A stretch of 40,904 nucleotides of DNA from Eubacteriales bacterium (GTDB lineage Bacteria > Bacillota > Clostridia > Lachnospirales > Lachnospiraceae), in the NCBI GenBank assembly GCA_030524585.1, contig JAUNGJ010000027.1, forward strand, positions 1-40,904, read 5' to 3'. The translations under genes were made by a program, and so were the position numbers. The notes below the pieces were generated by a model that did not search any database, was not told the origin of the DNA, and saw only the letters and a list, made by a program, of their open reading frames with translations. Each line of letters opens with the position of its first letter. Within the stretch, counting starts at the first letter, position 1. Positions 18,011 through 27,085 of the stretch are shown here, in pieces.

Positions 18011-20716
18011 TTACATAGATACATAGGAACTGATATCCACATCACTGTGCGTTGCTTTTCCTTCTCCGCCTTCTTTTGCTGCAATCCGGGCCGCTCTCTC
18101 TCCCATATAGGTCATCATATCGGAAACGAAGCTCTCCGGAGTCTCGGAAGGTGTGGCATCATATACCTTTTTCAGCTTCACCCCTTCAAATTCACATTTT
18201 GTAGCGCAGAGGCCGCATCCGATACACATATAAGGATCCACAACTGCCACTCCGCAGCCAAGACAGCGCTGTGCTTCCTTCTTCAACTGCTCTTCCGTAA
18301 AGGTAGCACGGGTATCGCTCATCGTGCCGACTGCTTCCTTCACGTCTGCATGGCGCGGACGCTGTCTTACCATCTTATCGTATCCGCTGTAGTCACTGGT
18401 ATCTTTATTAAATGCATAGTAATCTCTCTCTCTGCGTGAGGTCAGACCGTAACCGCGCAGGTACCGGTGAATCGTAACCGCACCCGCTTTTCCTGTTGCG
18501 ATCGCATCAATTACAAATTTCGGTCCGATTGCACAGTCTCCGCCTGCAAAGATGTCTTCCTCTCCGGTCTGGTAAGTAATGTCCGCCACCTTAACAAACG
18601 GCGCTCCGTTTGTATCCGCCTTTGTGTCTGCCAAGAGCCTTCCCCAGTCCACCGACTGTCCGATGGCTGCGTATACATTTGAACACGGCACGATCATCGT
18701 ATCCTGCTCATCATATTTCGGAGCGAATCTTCCTTCTTCATTGAACACGGATACACAGCGCATAAATTCAACGCCTGTAACCCTGCCATTTTCGCCGAGG
18801 ATACGTTTCGGTCCCCAGCCATTGTTGATGACAATGCCTTCTTCCAGAGATTCTTCCTTCTCGTCTGCGGAGGCATTCATTTCATTTTCCGATTCAAGGC
18901 AGAACATCTGAACGTTTCGGTTGCCGAGGCGAAGCGCTGCCCGGGCAACGTCAAGCGCCACATTACCGCCGCCGACCACTACCGTGTCTCCTTCAATTTC
19001 CGCAAGGTCTCCGAGATTTACAGAGCGCAGGAAATCAATACCGCTCTTTACTCCCGCAAGCTCTTCACCTTCCACTTTCAGCTTCCTGCCGTTTTGTGCG
19101 CCGATTGCCACATAGAAGGCTTTGTAGCCCTGCTCCCGCAGTTCTGCGATAGTAACGTCTTCTCCAACGTCAACGCCGCACTTAAATTCAACGCCCAACT
19201 GGCGCAGAACATCGATTTCCGCATCAATAATGTCTTTCTCAAGACGGAAGGAAGGAATGCCAAACTTTAACATACCGCCGGGCGCCACGTTGCGCTCAAA
19301 TACGGTAACCGGATACCCTTCTGCCGCCAGATAATATGCCGCCGTCATACCTGCGGGACCGGCGCCGATTACAGCGACCTTCTCTTCGTAATGCGCTTTG
19401 ATTTCAGGGATGAACCGGTGCTCGGCCTGAAGCTCTTTGTCCGCAATAAATTTCTTAATATCATCAATCGCTACTGCTTCGTCTACTCTCGCACGGGTAC
19501 ACTCATCCTCGCAGCCGTGCGGACAGACGCGTCCGCATACTGCCGGGAACGGATTCTCTCTCTTGATTACCTTCAGGGCTTCATCGTATTTGCCCTGTGC
19601 CGCTTTGCGGATATATCCCTGAACCGAAATATGGGCAGGACACTTGGTTTTACACGGGCTTGTACCTTTGGATCCGACCATCTTGTGAACCCTGTGGTCC
19701 GCATCCATATCATCCAGCGTCCAGTTGCTGTCTGCCGGATGATGCGTCAGCTTGGCAACCTGATCCTCCACGTTGCAGAACTCATTTCCGAGACGGATCG
19801 CATTCATACTGCATGTTTCCGTACAGGCTCCGCAGGCCACGCAGTTCTCGGGATTCACTTCCGCAACGAAGTTGGAACGGGAGAAGTCCGGCGTCCGGAA
19901 CCATTTTTCTCTTCTGAGCACGCCGCAGGAGCATCCGCAGCAGTTACAGATAAAGGTAGAATGATTGATTCCTTCGTTGTTAAACACTTCGTGTACCAAT
20001 CCAAGCTCTTCCGCTTTCAGCAGAATAGCCTCCACCTCTTCGCGGCTTACCCGCCTTGCACGCCCTGTGCGGATATAGTATTCTGCTTCCGCGCCAATCT
20101 GAATACAGATGTCCTTATAAGGGTGCTCGCATGGATTTCCCAACATCGATTCACATTTTCTGCAGGCACAGTCTGCCACCGAGTAAATGTCGCTCTGATT
20201 CAGATACGTTTCAAGCTCCTCGTGGGATACGGTCTTGGTCTCCGCCTTGATTGAGCGCTTAATCGGAATTGCCCGAAGCGAACCCTTCGCCTTGTCAAAG
20301 CTTGCCATCATCGGCAGCATAATGGACGGATCCGACTGCTCGTGGAAGGCCTCTGCCACCACCTTGATGTCAAAGTCATACTCCGGCGCCAGCATACAGT
20401 GCTCCATGATTCCCGGCGCCCAGTTCGCCAGCTTGAACATATCCTCTCCGTCCACCGTCGCTACGTAGAGCACGCCCCGCATGGCCGACTTATTAAGATC
20501 CTCACTGATTTCTTCCAAAGGAACCTTCATAGCCTCGGCAATCTCTTTTCCCGCCACATACCGTTTTGGCACCAGAGCGCAGATTTCCGCCTGGCGTTCC
20601 GTAAGAAGCGTTCGTAAGATTTTGACATAAGAATCATCAAACACTCTTCCGCCATCCGCATCAGCCGGCATATTGTCAATCACGTTAGCCAGTCTACAGT
20701 ATACATTTTCCTGCAT
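18011..20716 (-). CDS. Large FeS/flavin NAD(P)H-type oxidoreductase (GltD-like core with ferredoxin domains)
   Basis: A 901-residue cytoplasmic fusion. Residues 1-170 look like a helical or winged N-terminal domain. A Cys-rich zone follows (C183-A-C185-R-K-C188, C196, C204, then CNCCGCSC at 257-264). A 2[4Fe-4S]-type segment NCVACGACTETC (291-302) comes next. Residues 350-425 match the FeS region of GltD-like proteins (CKTKCPAHISVQGYI, CGRVCPHGCEDEC). The core has a FAD site VIGAGPAGMTAA (449-460) and an NAD(P) site VVVGGGNVALDVA (579-591). C-terminally there is CLGCGVAV and CIGCGLCATKC. It should move electrons between NAD(P)H and ferredoxin-like carriers, but the substrate is unknown. It starts at ATG 20716 and heads an operon with hypA and hypB, divergent from tetR. 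Confidence 0.85.
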   Translation of the reverse strand: MQENVYCRLANVIDNMPADADGGRVFDDSYVKILRTLLTERQAEICALVPKRYVAGKEIAEAMKVPLEEISEDLNKSAMRGVLYVATVDGEDMFKLANWAPGIMEHCMLAPEYDFDIKVVAEAFHEQSDPSIMLPMMASFDKAKGSLRAIPIKRSIKAETKTVSHEELETYLNQSDIYSVADCACRKCESMLGNPCEHPYKDICIQIGAEAEYYIRTGRARRVSREEVEAILLKAEELGLVHEVFNNEGINHSTFICNCCGCSCGVLRREKWFRTPDFSRSNFVAEVNPENCVACGACTETCSMNAIRLGNEFCNVEDQVAKLTHHPADSNWTLDDMDADHRVHKMVGSKGTSPCKTKCPAHISVQGYIRKAAQGKYDEALKVIKRENPFPAVCGRVCPHGCEDECTRARVDEAVAIDDIKKFIADKELQAEHRFIPEIKAHYEEKVAVIGAGPAGMTAAYYLAAEGYPVTVFERNVAPGGMLKFGIPSFRLEKDIIDAEIDVLRQLGVEFKCGVDVGEDVTIAELREQGYKAFYVAIGAQNGRKLKVEGEELAGVKSGIDFLRSVNLGDLAEIEGDTVVVGGGNVALDVARAALRLGNRNVQMFCLESENEMNASADEKEESLEEGIVINNGWGPKRILGENGRVTGVEFMRCVSVFNEEGRFAPKYDEQDTMIVPCSNVYAAIGQSVDWGRLLADTKADTNGAPFVKVADITYQTGEEDIFAGGDCAIGPKFVIDAIATGKAGAVTIHRYLRGYGLTSRRERDYYAFNKDTSDYSGYDKMVRQRPRHADVKEAVGTMSDTRATFTEEQLKKEAQRCLGCGVAVVDPYMCIGCGLCATKCEFEGVKLKKVYDATPSETPESFVSDMMTYMGERAARIAAKEGGEGKATHSDVDISSYVSM

Positions 20717-20786
20717 TTTTCTACCTCCTCATTTGTCTCACGTCCAACATAATCAGACATACTTCTTGAATATTCTCCTAATATTG

Positions 20787-20814
20787 ATTATAATTTAACT
20801 AAGTTATAATACAA
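20787..20814. promoter_or_regulatory. Divergent promoter region with a probable TetR operator
   Basis: For the minus strand: -35 TTGTAT (20809-20814), 16-nt spacer, -10 TATAAT (20787-20792). On the plus strand TATAAT also occurs at 20805-20810, so the two -10 boxes face each other. An imperfect palindrome of 22 bp (20788-20809, TTATAA at both ends, 18 of 22 positions symmetric) covers the spacer. A repressor bound there would block both genes. The TetR protein next door is the obvious candidate. Confidence 0.5.
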
Positions 20815-20897
20815 TTGCCAGATAATTCAGAAATGGGGTATTTACCACACTTTTGCAGAAACTGGGTAACAAATCCAGCGATTAAAAGGAGTAACAC

Positions 20898-21470
20898 ATG
20901 TCCGGTCAGACCTTAGATCCAAGAAGCAGGAAAACCAGAGACGCCATTCTTCAGACATTCAAGAACATGCTCACGGAGATGGATCTTTCACAGATTACAA
21001 TCAAAAAATTAACGGAGAGAGTCGGAATTAACAGAAAGACCTTCTACCACCACTACAACCATATCGAAGATTTGATTCTGGATATGCAAAATCAACTGAT
21101 TTCGGCCAGTTTGGACTACTTCAGGCCTTCCATAGAGAATAAAGATTTTCATACATTTTTTAAAAACAATTTTCTCTTCTGGGCAAAGGAAATCGATTTT
21201 ATTTATACCTTTTTTTCCCGAAAAGATTTGGAGACCATTTACGGAGAATTTACAAGAAAAGAAATCATGTCTACGAATTTCAAAGAAATCTGGCCCGAGC
21301 TGAAGCATCCGGAAATTGTACAGGCCTATACCTTTGGAGCCACCAATTATTTATTTTCCTACTGGTACACCAACGGAAAGCCGCTTCCGATTGAAGAATT
21401 TGCGGAATTGGGTGCCAATCTGATTATAAACGGCTTAAGCAGCGCCTTAGACTTCGACTCAGAGTCTTGA
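20898..21470 (+). CDS. TetR/AcrR-family transcriptional regulator
   Basis: A 190-residue regulator. The N-terminal helix-turn-helix is typical (RDAILQTF, then ITIKKLTERVGINRKTFYHHYNHIEDL). The C-terminal helices form the ligand and dimerisation domain. AAGGAG precedes the ATG by 6 nt. It is divergent from the large oxidoreductase operon and shares a 181-bp region with it, so it probably controls it and itself. The ligand is unknown. Its 3' end meets the lipoprotein gene across a bidirectional terminator. Confidence 0.9.
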   Translation: MSGQTLDPRSRKTRDAILQTFKNMLTEMDLSQITIKKLTERVGINRKTFYHHYNHIEDLILDMQNQLISASLDYFRPSIENKDFHTFFKNNFLFWAKEIDFIYTFFSRKDLETIYGEFTRKEIMSTNFKEIWPELKHPEIVQAYTFGATNYLFSYWYTNGKPLPIEEFAELGANLIINGLSSALDFDSES

Positions 21471-21492
21471 TTTAAGAGGATTTCCATGACGT

Positions 21493-21536
21493 AAAAAAGG
21501 GAAGCTGTCCGCATCTGCCGGACTCTTCCCTTTTTT
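21493..21536. terminator. Bidirectional terminator between tetR and the lipoprotein gene
   Basis: AAAAAAGGGAAG and CTTCCCTTTTTT form the outer stem, with GTCCG and CGGAC as the inner stem around a short loop. A U-run is present in both directions. It serves tetR (plus) and the lipoprotein gene (minus). Confidence 0.9.
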
Positions 21537-21555
21537 GCTCTGTTTCCAGAATATC

Positions 21556-22179
21556 TTACTGCTGGTTGGTTGCGATCAAATCCAGTGTGTTCAGATCGCT
21601 CTCATTTACTGCATATACATGGTTGCCATCTTCATCCTCTGTATAGGTTACATTCAGTGTAACGGTCTGTGGCTCCAGAGTCTCTGCTTTATCGATACTT
21701 TCTTTTACAGACTCATTGAACACTGCCATATAGCCGCTCTCATCTACGCCATTATTAACAGCTTCCTGAAGCTTGGCTGTGAAAATCTCTTCCAGATTGT
21801 CCAAAAGGCCAACCGGTGTCACCTCAACCTCTACCGTAAAGTTATCGTTATCATCCTTAACTGCTTCCTTTACCTCATACTCGATCTTCTTATAACCCTC
21901 TTCAATCAGGTCTATATACTCCTGAAGCTCCTCATCGGTTGCAGTAAAACCAGACTGCGCCAATGCCTGCTGCGCCACTTCCAGATTACTTGCTTCAATC
22001 TCATTCTTGATATCCTCTTCACTCTCGCCTACATCCTCTGCATGAGCGGCATATTCGCCGTGATACTGAGCATCCAGCACGCCCTGCACATAGCCGGTTG
22101 CATCAAAATCCTCTGCCCCACCGCAGGCTGCCATAGAAAATACCATCACTCCCGCCAACGCTGCTGCTAACTTTTTCAT
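21556..22179 (-). CDS. Secreted lipoprotein of unknown function
   Basis: A 207-residue protein with a lipoprotein signal peptide: MKKLAAALAGVMVFS, then MAAC with the acylated Cys followed by GG. The start at 22179 is chosen because it gives a clean signal peptide and AGGAGG lies just upstream; the longer frame adds 17 residues with no signal character. The mature part is strongly acidic, mostly helical at first, then has beta-like segments (FTVEVEVTPVG, TVTLNVTYTE). I do not recognise it for certain; clostridial DUF5105-like lipoproteins are a possibility. It is 77 nt after the MurE-like gene on the same strand with no clear terminator between, so it could be the fourth gene of that operon. 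Confidence 0.75.
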   Translation of the reverse strand: MKKLAAALAGVMVFSMAACGGAEDFDATGYVQGVLDAQYHGEYAAHAEDVGESEEDIKNEIEASNLEVAQQALAQSGFTATDEELQEYIDLIEEGYKKIEYEVKEAVKDDNDNFTVEVEVTPVGLLDNLEEIFTAKLQEAVNNGVDESGYMAVFNESVKESIDKAETLEPQTVTLNVTYTEDEDGNHVYAVNESDLNTLDLIATNQQ

Positions 22180-22256
22180 AATTGTTGTCCTCCTTCTACA
22201 TATGATGTATTCTTTGCGCTCTCGCGACAAATTCTATTGGTGCCTAAAAGAACTTT

Positions 22257-23777
22257 TTACCGCCTATTATATTCATATAAGTATTTCAATACGTATTCCA
22301 CATCCGACGGACAATCCAGATATTCACTTCCATACTTCTGCCTGGTCTCCCCGCCTTTACCGGTAACCAGAAGAAGCGTCTTGCCCTCTGCCGATTCAAT
22401 TGCTGCTTTGATTGCCTCGCCTCTGTCCTCAATCATCTCATAAGGGCAGCCCTGTGCCTCCACATACTGGGCAATATCTCTGGAAATGTCCTCTACCGGT
22501 TCATACCCCGGATCCTCTGCTGCCAGATAAACCTTCTTTGAATACTGTCCTGCCACAGTTCCCAGATCTCTTCTTCTGACCAGCGCCTTCTTGCCCGGAC
22601 ATCCGAAGATAGATACAATTGCATAGTCCGGATATTCCTCCTTCATGGAAGAAAATAGTTTCTCAAAACTCAGCTTATTGTGCGCGTAATCTACAATAGC
22701 CAGAATCTTCTTATCCTCACTCGCATAAAGCTCCATGCGACCATTGGAGCGCGCCCGCAAAAGTCCTGAGTAAATATATTCCCGGGGGATACCAATCTTT
22801 ACCGCCGCCGCAATGACGCCCAATGCGTTCTCCACATTAAACAGACCCGGCATCGTCAGCACAAATTCCTCATCAAATGCCTCACATCTTACCATGAATC
22901 TGGTGCTCTGCCCGTCTTTGCGGATATTATAGGCGTAATAATCTGCCTGATCGTCCTTCGTGCTGAAGGTAATTACCTCTTTTGCTGCACGGGCCTCCTG
23001 CAGAATCCGTTCAATACAGTCTGCATCCAGATTCACAACGGCCGTCTTCGTCTTGGCAAACATCAGCATCTTAGAAGAAAGGTAATCCTCAAAATCCGCA
23101 TGTTCAATCGGGCTGATGTGGTCCTCGGATATGTTCAGAAAAATCCCCACATCGAACATCATATCATCTACCCTGTGATACTTCAATGCCTGGGAAGAAA
23201 CTTCCATCTGTGCATACTCCATACCGCAATCCAGCGCATTTCTGAAATGCCGCTGCAACTCCACCGCCTCCGGCGTCGTAATATGAGATTCCACTTTTGA
23301 CCTGCCATCATAAATATCAATCGAAGAGATGACCGCGCTGTCCTTTTTATTCTGTGCCTTCAGATAATCGTCCACCACTGCTTTCATGTAGTATACAGAA
23401 GTAGATTTTCCTTTGGTTCCGCCGACACCCACAAGGGTCAGATCCTCCCATGGCTTATTATAAAAGAAGTTCGCAAGCACTGACATCGCCCTGCGGATAT
23501 CCTTTACCAGCAGATAGGGCACATCCTTTTCCAGTTCATATTTCTTCTCACTGATATAGCAAACCGCTCCCTGCTCTATGGAATTTCTCAGATATACCGG
23601 CTTAAATGCCGCCCCTTTACAAATAAACATGGTATCTGCTGTCACCTCTCTGGAATCATAGGTGAGAAGCCGGATCACCATATCCTCCTTTCCACAAAGA
23701 TCACATTCTATGAGCATGTCCCTGTCCCGAAGCAGTTTCTCATATTCTCTGATTGTATAATATCTCATCTCAGCCAT
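22257..23777 (-). CDS. MurE-like Mur ligase paralogue lacking the DAP signature
   Basis: A 506-residue Mur ligase with the full fold: N-terminal domain with SREV (42-45), P-loop GVGGTKGKST (117-126), HITTPEA, SSQALKYHR, SEDH, Lys236 in the position that is carbamylated in MurE, IVDYAHN and VTGKGGETRQ. At 421-424 it has E-D-P-G where DAP-adding MurE has DNPR, so it is unlikely to add diaminopimelate. The window already has a normal MurE in the superoperon, so this is a second ligase. It is third in a tight operon with an ATP-grasp ligase and an Asp/Glu-type racemase, which suggests it joins an unusual amino acid, perhaps a D-amino acid, to a UDP-sugar or peptide. The exact substrate cannot be read from sequence. 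Confidence 0.82.
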   Translation of the reverse strand: MAEMRYYTIREYEKLLRDRDMLIECDLCGKEDMVIRLLTYDSREVTADTMFICKGAAFKPVYLRNSIEQGAVCYISEKKYELEKDVPYLLVKDIRRAMSVLANFFYNKPWEDLTLVGVGGTKGKSTSVYYMKAVVDDYLKAQNKKDSAVISSIDIYDGRSKVESHITTPEAVELQRHFRNALDCGMEYAQMEVSSQALKYHRVDDMMFDVGIFLNISEDHISPIEHADFEDYLSSKMLMFAKTKTAVVNLDADCIERILQEARAAKEVITFSTKDDQADYYAYNIRKDGQSTRFMVRCEAFDEEFVLTMPGLFNVENALGVIAAAVKIGIPREYIYSGLLRARSNGRMELYASEDKKILAIVDYAHNKLSFEKLFSSMKEEYPDYAIVSIFGCPGKKALVRRRDLGTVAGQYSKKVYLAAEDPGYEPVEDISRDIAQYVEAQGCPYEMIEDRGEAIKAAIESAEGKTLLLVTGKGGETRQKYGSEYLDCPSDVEYVLKYLYEYNRR

Positions 23778-23789
23778 TTTTCTCTCCCC

Positions 23790-24506
23790 TTATTTGTACT
23801 CTGCACCTGAACGGAGGATGGATTCCTTTACGAGCACATCCATCGCATCCAGACAGATGGAAGGCACATCATGTTTCCCCTTAAATACCGACAGCTCTGT
23901 GCATGCCAGAATAATTACGTCGCAGCCTTTTCTCATAAACTCGCTGACTACCCGGTCAAACTTCCTTCTGTCTCCAGGCTTTCCCGCCTTAATATCATCG
24001 TAAATTAAGGACATTACATCCTTCTGCCGCTCCACAGACGGCTTTACCGGAGTTACCCCGGCCTTCCTGCAGGCCCTGTGATAAATCTTGGAATTGATCG
24101 TACCATCTGTCGCCATAATTCCCACGCGTTTCACATTCTCAAAGTCCCTGACTGCATAGAAGGCACTCTCCTCAATCATATTGATGACAGGAATCTTTAC
24201 CGCCTTCTGAATGTGATCATAAAAATAGTGTGAAGTATTGCAGGTGATCGCAATATTGGACACTCCCAGCGTCTCCAAGGTCCTTGCATCATTGCACAGC
24301 ATATTGATCAGATGCTTATTATCCCCGGAAATGATTGCCTCCGTCCGATCCGGCATCGTCGCATGGCTTAAAATCACCATGTCGATATGCTCCTGATCGC
24401 AGTCCGCTTTCGTATGTGCAATTACATTCTCATAATAATAGCTGGTCGCCTCCGGACCCATTCCTCCAATAACCCCCAGCGTCTTCCGGTTTTTCATCTT
24501 CTCCAT
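23790..24506 (-). CDS. Aspartate/glutamate racemase family protein
   Basis: A 238-residue cofactor-independent racemase. GVIGGMGPEATSYYYENVI opens the fold. The two catalytic cysteines lie in ITCNTSHYFY and ILACTELSVF. The start is the ATG at 24506, 5 nt after AGGGGGA; the longer frame begins before this ribosome binding site. It lies 10 nt after the ATP-grasp gene and 12 nt before the MurE-like ligase, so the three act together. Aspartate or another acidic amino acid is the likely substrate, but glutamate or a relative cannot be excluded. Confidence 0.9.
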   Translation of the reverse strand: MEKMKNRKTLGVIGGMGPEATSYYYENVIAHTKADCDQEHIDMVILSHATMPDRTEAIISGDNKHLINMLCNDARTLETLGVSNIAITCNTSHYFYDHIQKAVKIPVINMIEESAFYAVRDFENVKRVGIMATDGTINSKIYHRACRKAGVTPVKPSVERQKDVMSLIYDDIKAGKPGDRRKFDRVVSEFMRKGCDVIILACTELSVFKGKHDVPSICLDAMDVLVKESILRSGAEYK

Positions 24507-24516
24507 AAAAATCCCC

Positions 24517-25728
24517 CTATTTGTAATAGGTATCAAAATATTTGTACTGTTTCAGGTGTGTCTTTGCCATACGAAGGAATCGGTTCAGTTTCAGATCTCC
24601 CTTTTTGAACACCGGATTCACCATCCTGCCTTCGGATATAAGCTTCTTCATCTTCGCCACATACTCCGGATTCTTCACATGTTTATATGCCACACCCTTT
24701 GGAACCGTCATCCACAGATGTTCCTCTGTGGCTTCCTCGTAAGGAAGCTCCCGGCTGTAAATATAATCCTCCACAAAATATTTTGCCACATTAAAACCAG
24801 AACCCGTCACATAATAATTACTCCGTCCCTGTCTGGTATTAATCTCAAAGAAACGATAGGTACCGTCCCGCATATCATACTTAATATCAAAATTGGAAAA
24901 TCCCACATAATGAAGATCTTCCAGAAGATTCTTCACCCGTCCCATCAGCTCTTGGTTCGGTTCGGTGATGATAACCGCATGATTACCGAGACCGTGAGGT
25001 GTATGCTCCTCCAAAAGTACATGTCCAAGACACATCATCTTCACCTTACCATTGCGGTCTGAATAGGATGTGAGCACACGCATATACTCATCATTGCCCG
25101 GAATCATGTCCTGAATGATCAGATCATCATCATACCCCGCTTCATAAATCTGTGTGATAACCTTCTCCAGCTCTTTTCTGTCTTTGATCTTGTAAATCTT
25201 ATTCTGGGTCTCAAAAGGGTGCTCCCAATAAGCAATACTGTTAGACGGCTTTAAAATCACCGGATACGGAAATTCACAGGGAAAATCAAGCCCCATCTCC
25301 TTCCTGTACACGATGGTCTTCGGATAATCCACTCCATGCTTCTCACACAGCTCATAGAAGCGCTCCTTCTGCTGCAGGCTGTCCATCAGATCAAAATCAA
25401 TATAGGGGGCAATTACATTGGACGGCAGCTCTGCCTTATGCCTGCTGGCAAGAGCCACATAGCTGTCCCCGCATCCGATCAGCAGAATCTTCTTATCCGC
25501 ATGCTCCTGAGCAAAGCCTGTAATCTTATTCAGAAAATAATCATCGGTATCAATTGCCGGATTTCCCTCATAAATGGTAATCTGACTATTAAAGCTTGGT
25601 CCTGTCTGATACTTTCCAAATACATAGGACTTCACCTGATATTGTTCATAAAATGCCCGCGCCACACTGTAGGTATTAATATCACCGCCAAGCAGCACTG
25701 GAATAAATTCTCTCTCTCTAAATTTCAT
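24517..25728 (-). CDS. ATP-grasp carboxylate-amine ligase
   Basis: A 403-residue ATP-grasp enzyme that couples ATP hydrolysis to amide formation through an acyl-phosphate. Seen: an N-terminal Rossmann-like domain (FIPVLLGGDINTYSVARAF), the ATP-binding segment YPVILKPSNS, QDMIPGNDEYMRVL, the Mg-binding FFEINTRQGRSN and a C-terminal basic tail. It resembles the D-aspartate ligase (Asl) group that pairs with an aspartate racemase in some Firmicutes, but the resemblance is general. ATG 25728 is used because AGGAGA lies just upstream; the longer frame adds 7 residues before it. An extended -10 (TG-C-TACAAT, 25763-25768) upstream is the likely promoter of the operon. Confidence 0.82.
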   Translation of the reverse strand: MKFREREFIPVLLGGDINTYSVARAFYEQYQVKSYVFGKYQTGPSFNSQITIYEGNPAIDTDDYFLNKITGFAQEHADKKILLIGCGDSYVALASRHKAELPSNVIAPYIDFDLMDSLQQKERFYELCEKHGVDYPKTIVYRKEMGLDFPCEFPYPVILKPSNSIAYWEHPFETQNKIYKIKDRKELEKVITQIYEAGYDDDLIIQDMIPGNDEYMRVLTSYSDRNGKVKMMCLGHVLLEEHTPHGLGNHAVIITEPNQELMGRVKNLLEDLHYVGFSNFDIKYDMRDGTYRFFEINTRQGRSNYYVTGSGFNVAKYFVEDYIYSRELPYEEATEEHLWMTVPKGVAYKHVKNPEYVAKMKKLISEGRMVNPVFKKGDLKLNRFLRMAKTHLKQYKYFDTYYK

Positions 25729-25819
25729 GATCTTCTCCTTTTGCATCATTGCATCTTTTAGTATTGTAGCATATCTTGTTTTTCAAAGCTATATTCTATC
25801 ATTTATTTCCTATTTATTG

Positions 25820-25825
25820 TATAAT
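25820..25825 (+). promoter_or_regulatory. -10 box of pepT
   Basis: TATAAT lies 26 nt before the pepT ATG. I see no good -35 at 17 nt, only an A/T-rich stretch. An AAAGGAG ribosome binding site follows. Confidence 0.45.
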
Positions 25826-25851
25826 AAAATTTACGAAAGGAGCATGATTCG

Positions 25852-27072
25852 ATGAAAGCTTATGAAAGATTATTAAAATATGCCGTTATTAGAACTCCAA
25901 GCTGTGATGGAGCAGCTGAACATCCCTCTTCCCTGTGCCAGTTCGACCTGGCAAACCTGTTAGTTGAGGAAATGAAGGCACTGGGAATTACAGACGCACA
26001 CGTAGATAAACACTGTTATGTGTATGGAAAACTGCCTGCCACTTTCGGTTATGAAGACAGGCCCTGTATCGGATTTATCGCACACATGGACACAGTTTCC
26101 GATTTCTGCGACCATGAAATTGTCCCGGTGATTACTGAAAATTACGATGGCGAAGATCTCCCTCTGGGTGACAGCGGCCGCATACTCTCCACAGATACCT
26201 TCAAGCATCTTCCCAGCCTGAAGGGGCGCACTCTGATCACCACCGACGGAACTACCGTTCTTGGCGCAGACGACAAGGCAGGAATCGCAGAAATCCTCAC
26301 TCTGATCGAGCGTTTAAATGAAGAACAGATTCCTCACGGTCCTCTGGCTGTCGCATTCACCCCGGACGAAGAAATTGGAACTGGAGCTTCCGGCTTCGAT
26401 GTGGAACACTTTGGCGCCCAGTACGCCTACACACTGGACGGCGGTACGGAGGGCGAGATTCAATACGAAAGCTTCAACGCCTGCAAAGCCCATTTCGATA
26501 TCAGAGGCTTTAGCGTACATCCCGGTTCCTCCAAGGATACCATGATCAACGCCTGCCTGGTGGCAATGGAAATTAACGCTATGCTTCCCGGTATGGAAAC
26601 TCCCAGAGGGACAGAAGATTACGAAGGCTTCTTCCATCTCTGCGGCATGTCCGGAGATTGCGCAGATGCTCAGCTTGATTATATCGTCCGGGACTTTGAT
26701 AAAAACTTCTTTGAAGCCCGCAAGCGTACACTCCGCTTAATTGAGAAGAATCTGAACGAAAAATGGGGTGAGGGAACCGTTACCCTCACCATCACCGAAC
26801 AATATCAAAATATGGCAGAGATCATCAGCGGCTGCATGCATCTGGTCGACAACGCCGTAAAAGCAGCCGAAGCCGTCGGCGTCACCCCATTAACCATCCC
26901 GATTCGGGGCGGCACAGACGGAAGCCAGTTAAGCTTTATGGGCCTTCCCTGCCCGAATCTCGGAACCGGCGGTCATGCATTCCACGGCCCTTATGAGCAC
27001 ATCACAGTCGAAGGAATGGACAAAACTGTAGAGCTGATTACCGAGCTTGTAAAAATCTATGCCCAAATGTAA
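25852..27072 (+). CDS. pepT: Peptidase T, aminotripeptidase
   Basis: A cytoplasmic M20-family zinc peptidase that removes N-terminal residues from tripeptides. Zinc-site motifs are HMDT (H78, D80), GADDKAG with the bridging Asp, and PDEEIG with the catalytic Glu. RGGTDGS and GGHAFHG-type C-terminal motifs match the family. At 406 residues it is complete. It stands alone on the plus strand and converges with yitT, whose stop is 13 nt away. Confidence 0.96.
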   Translation: MKAYERLLKYAVIRTPSCDGAAEHPSSLCQFDLANLLVEEMKALGITDAHVDKHCYVYGKLPATFGYEDRPCIGFIAHMDTVSDFCDHEIVPVITENYDGEDLPLGDSGRILSTDTFKHLPSLKGRTLITTDGTTVLGADDKAGIAEILTLIERLNEEQIPHGPLAVAFTPDEEIGTGASGFDVEHFGAQYAYTLDGGTEGEIQYESFNACKAHFDIRGFSVHPGSSKDTMINACLVAMEINAMLPGMETPRGTEDYEGFFHLCGMSGDCADAQLDYIVRDFDKNFFEARKRTLRLIEKNLNEKWGEGTVTLTITEQYQNMAEIISGCMHLVDNAVKAAEAVGVTPLTIPIRGGTDGSQLSFMGLPCPNLGTGGHAFHGPYEHITVEGMDKTVELITELVKIYAQM

Positions 27073-27085
27073 ATGGAAATCGATT

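Noticed and set aside
19391-20254. Long plus-strand frame (287 codons) inside the oxidoreductase gene
   Set aside because: It lies entirely opposite a gene with unmistakable FeS and flavin motifs, has no recognisable domain and no ribosome binding site; a shadow frame.
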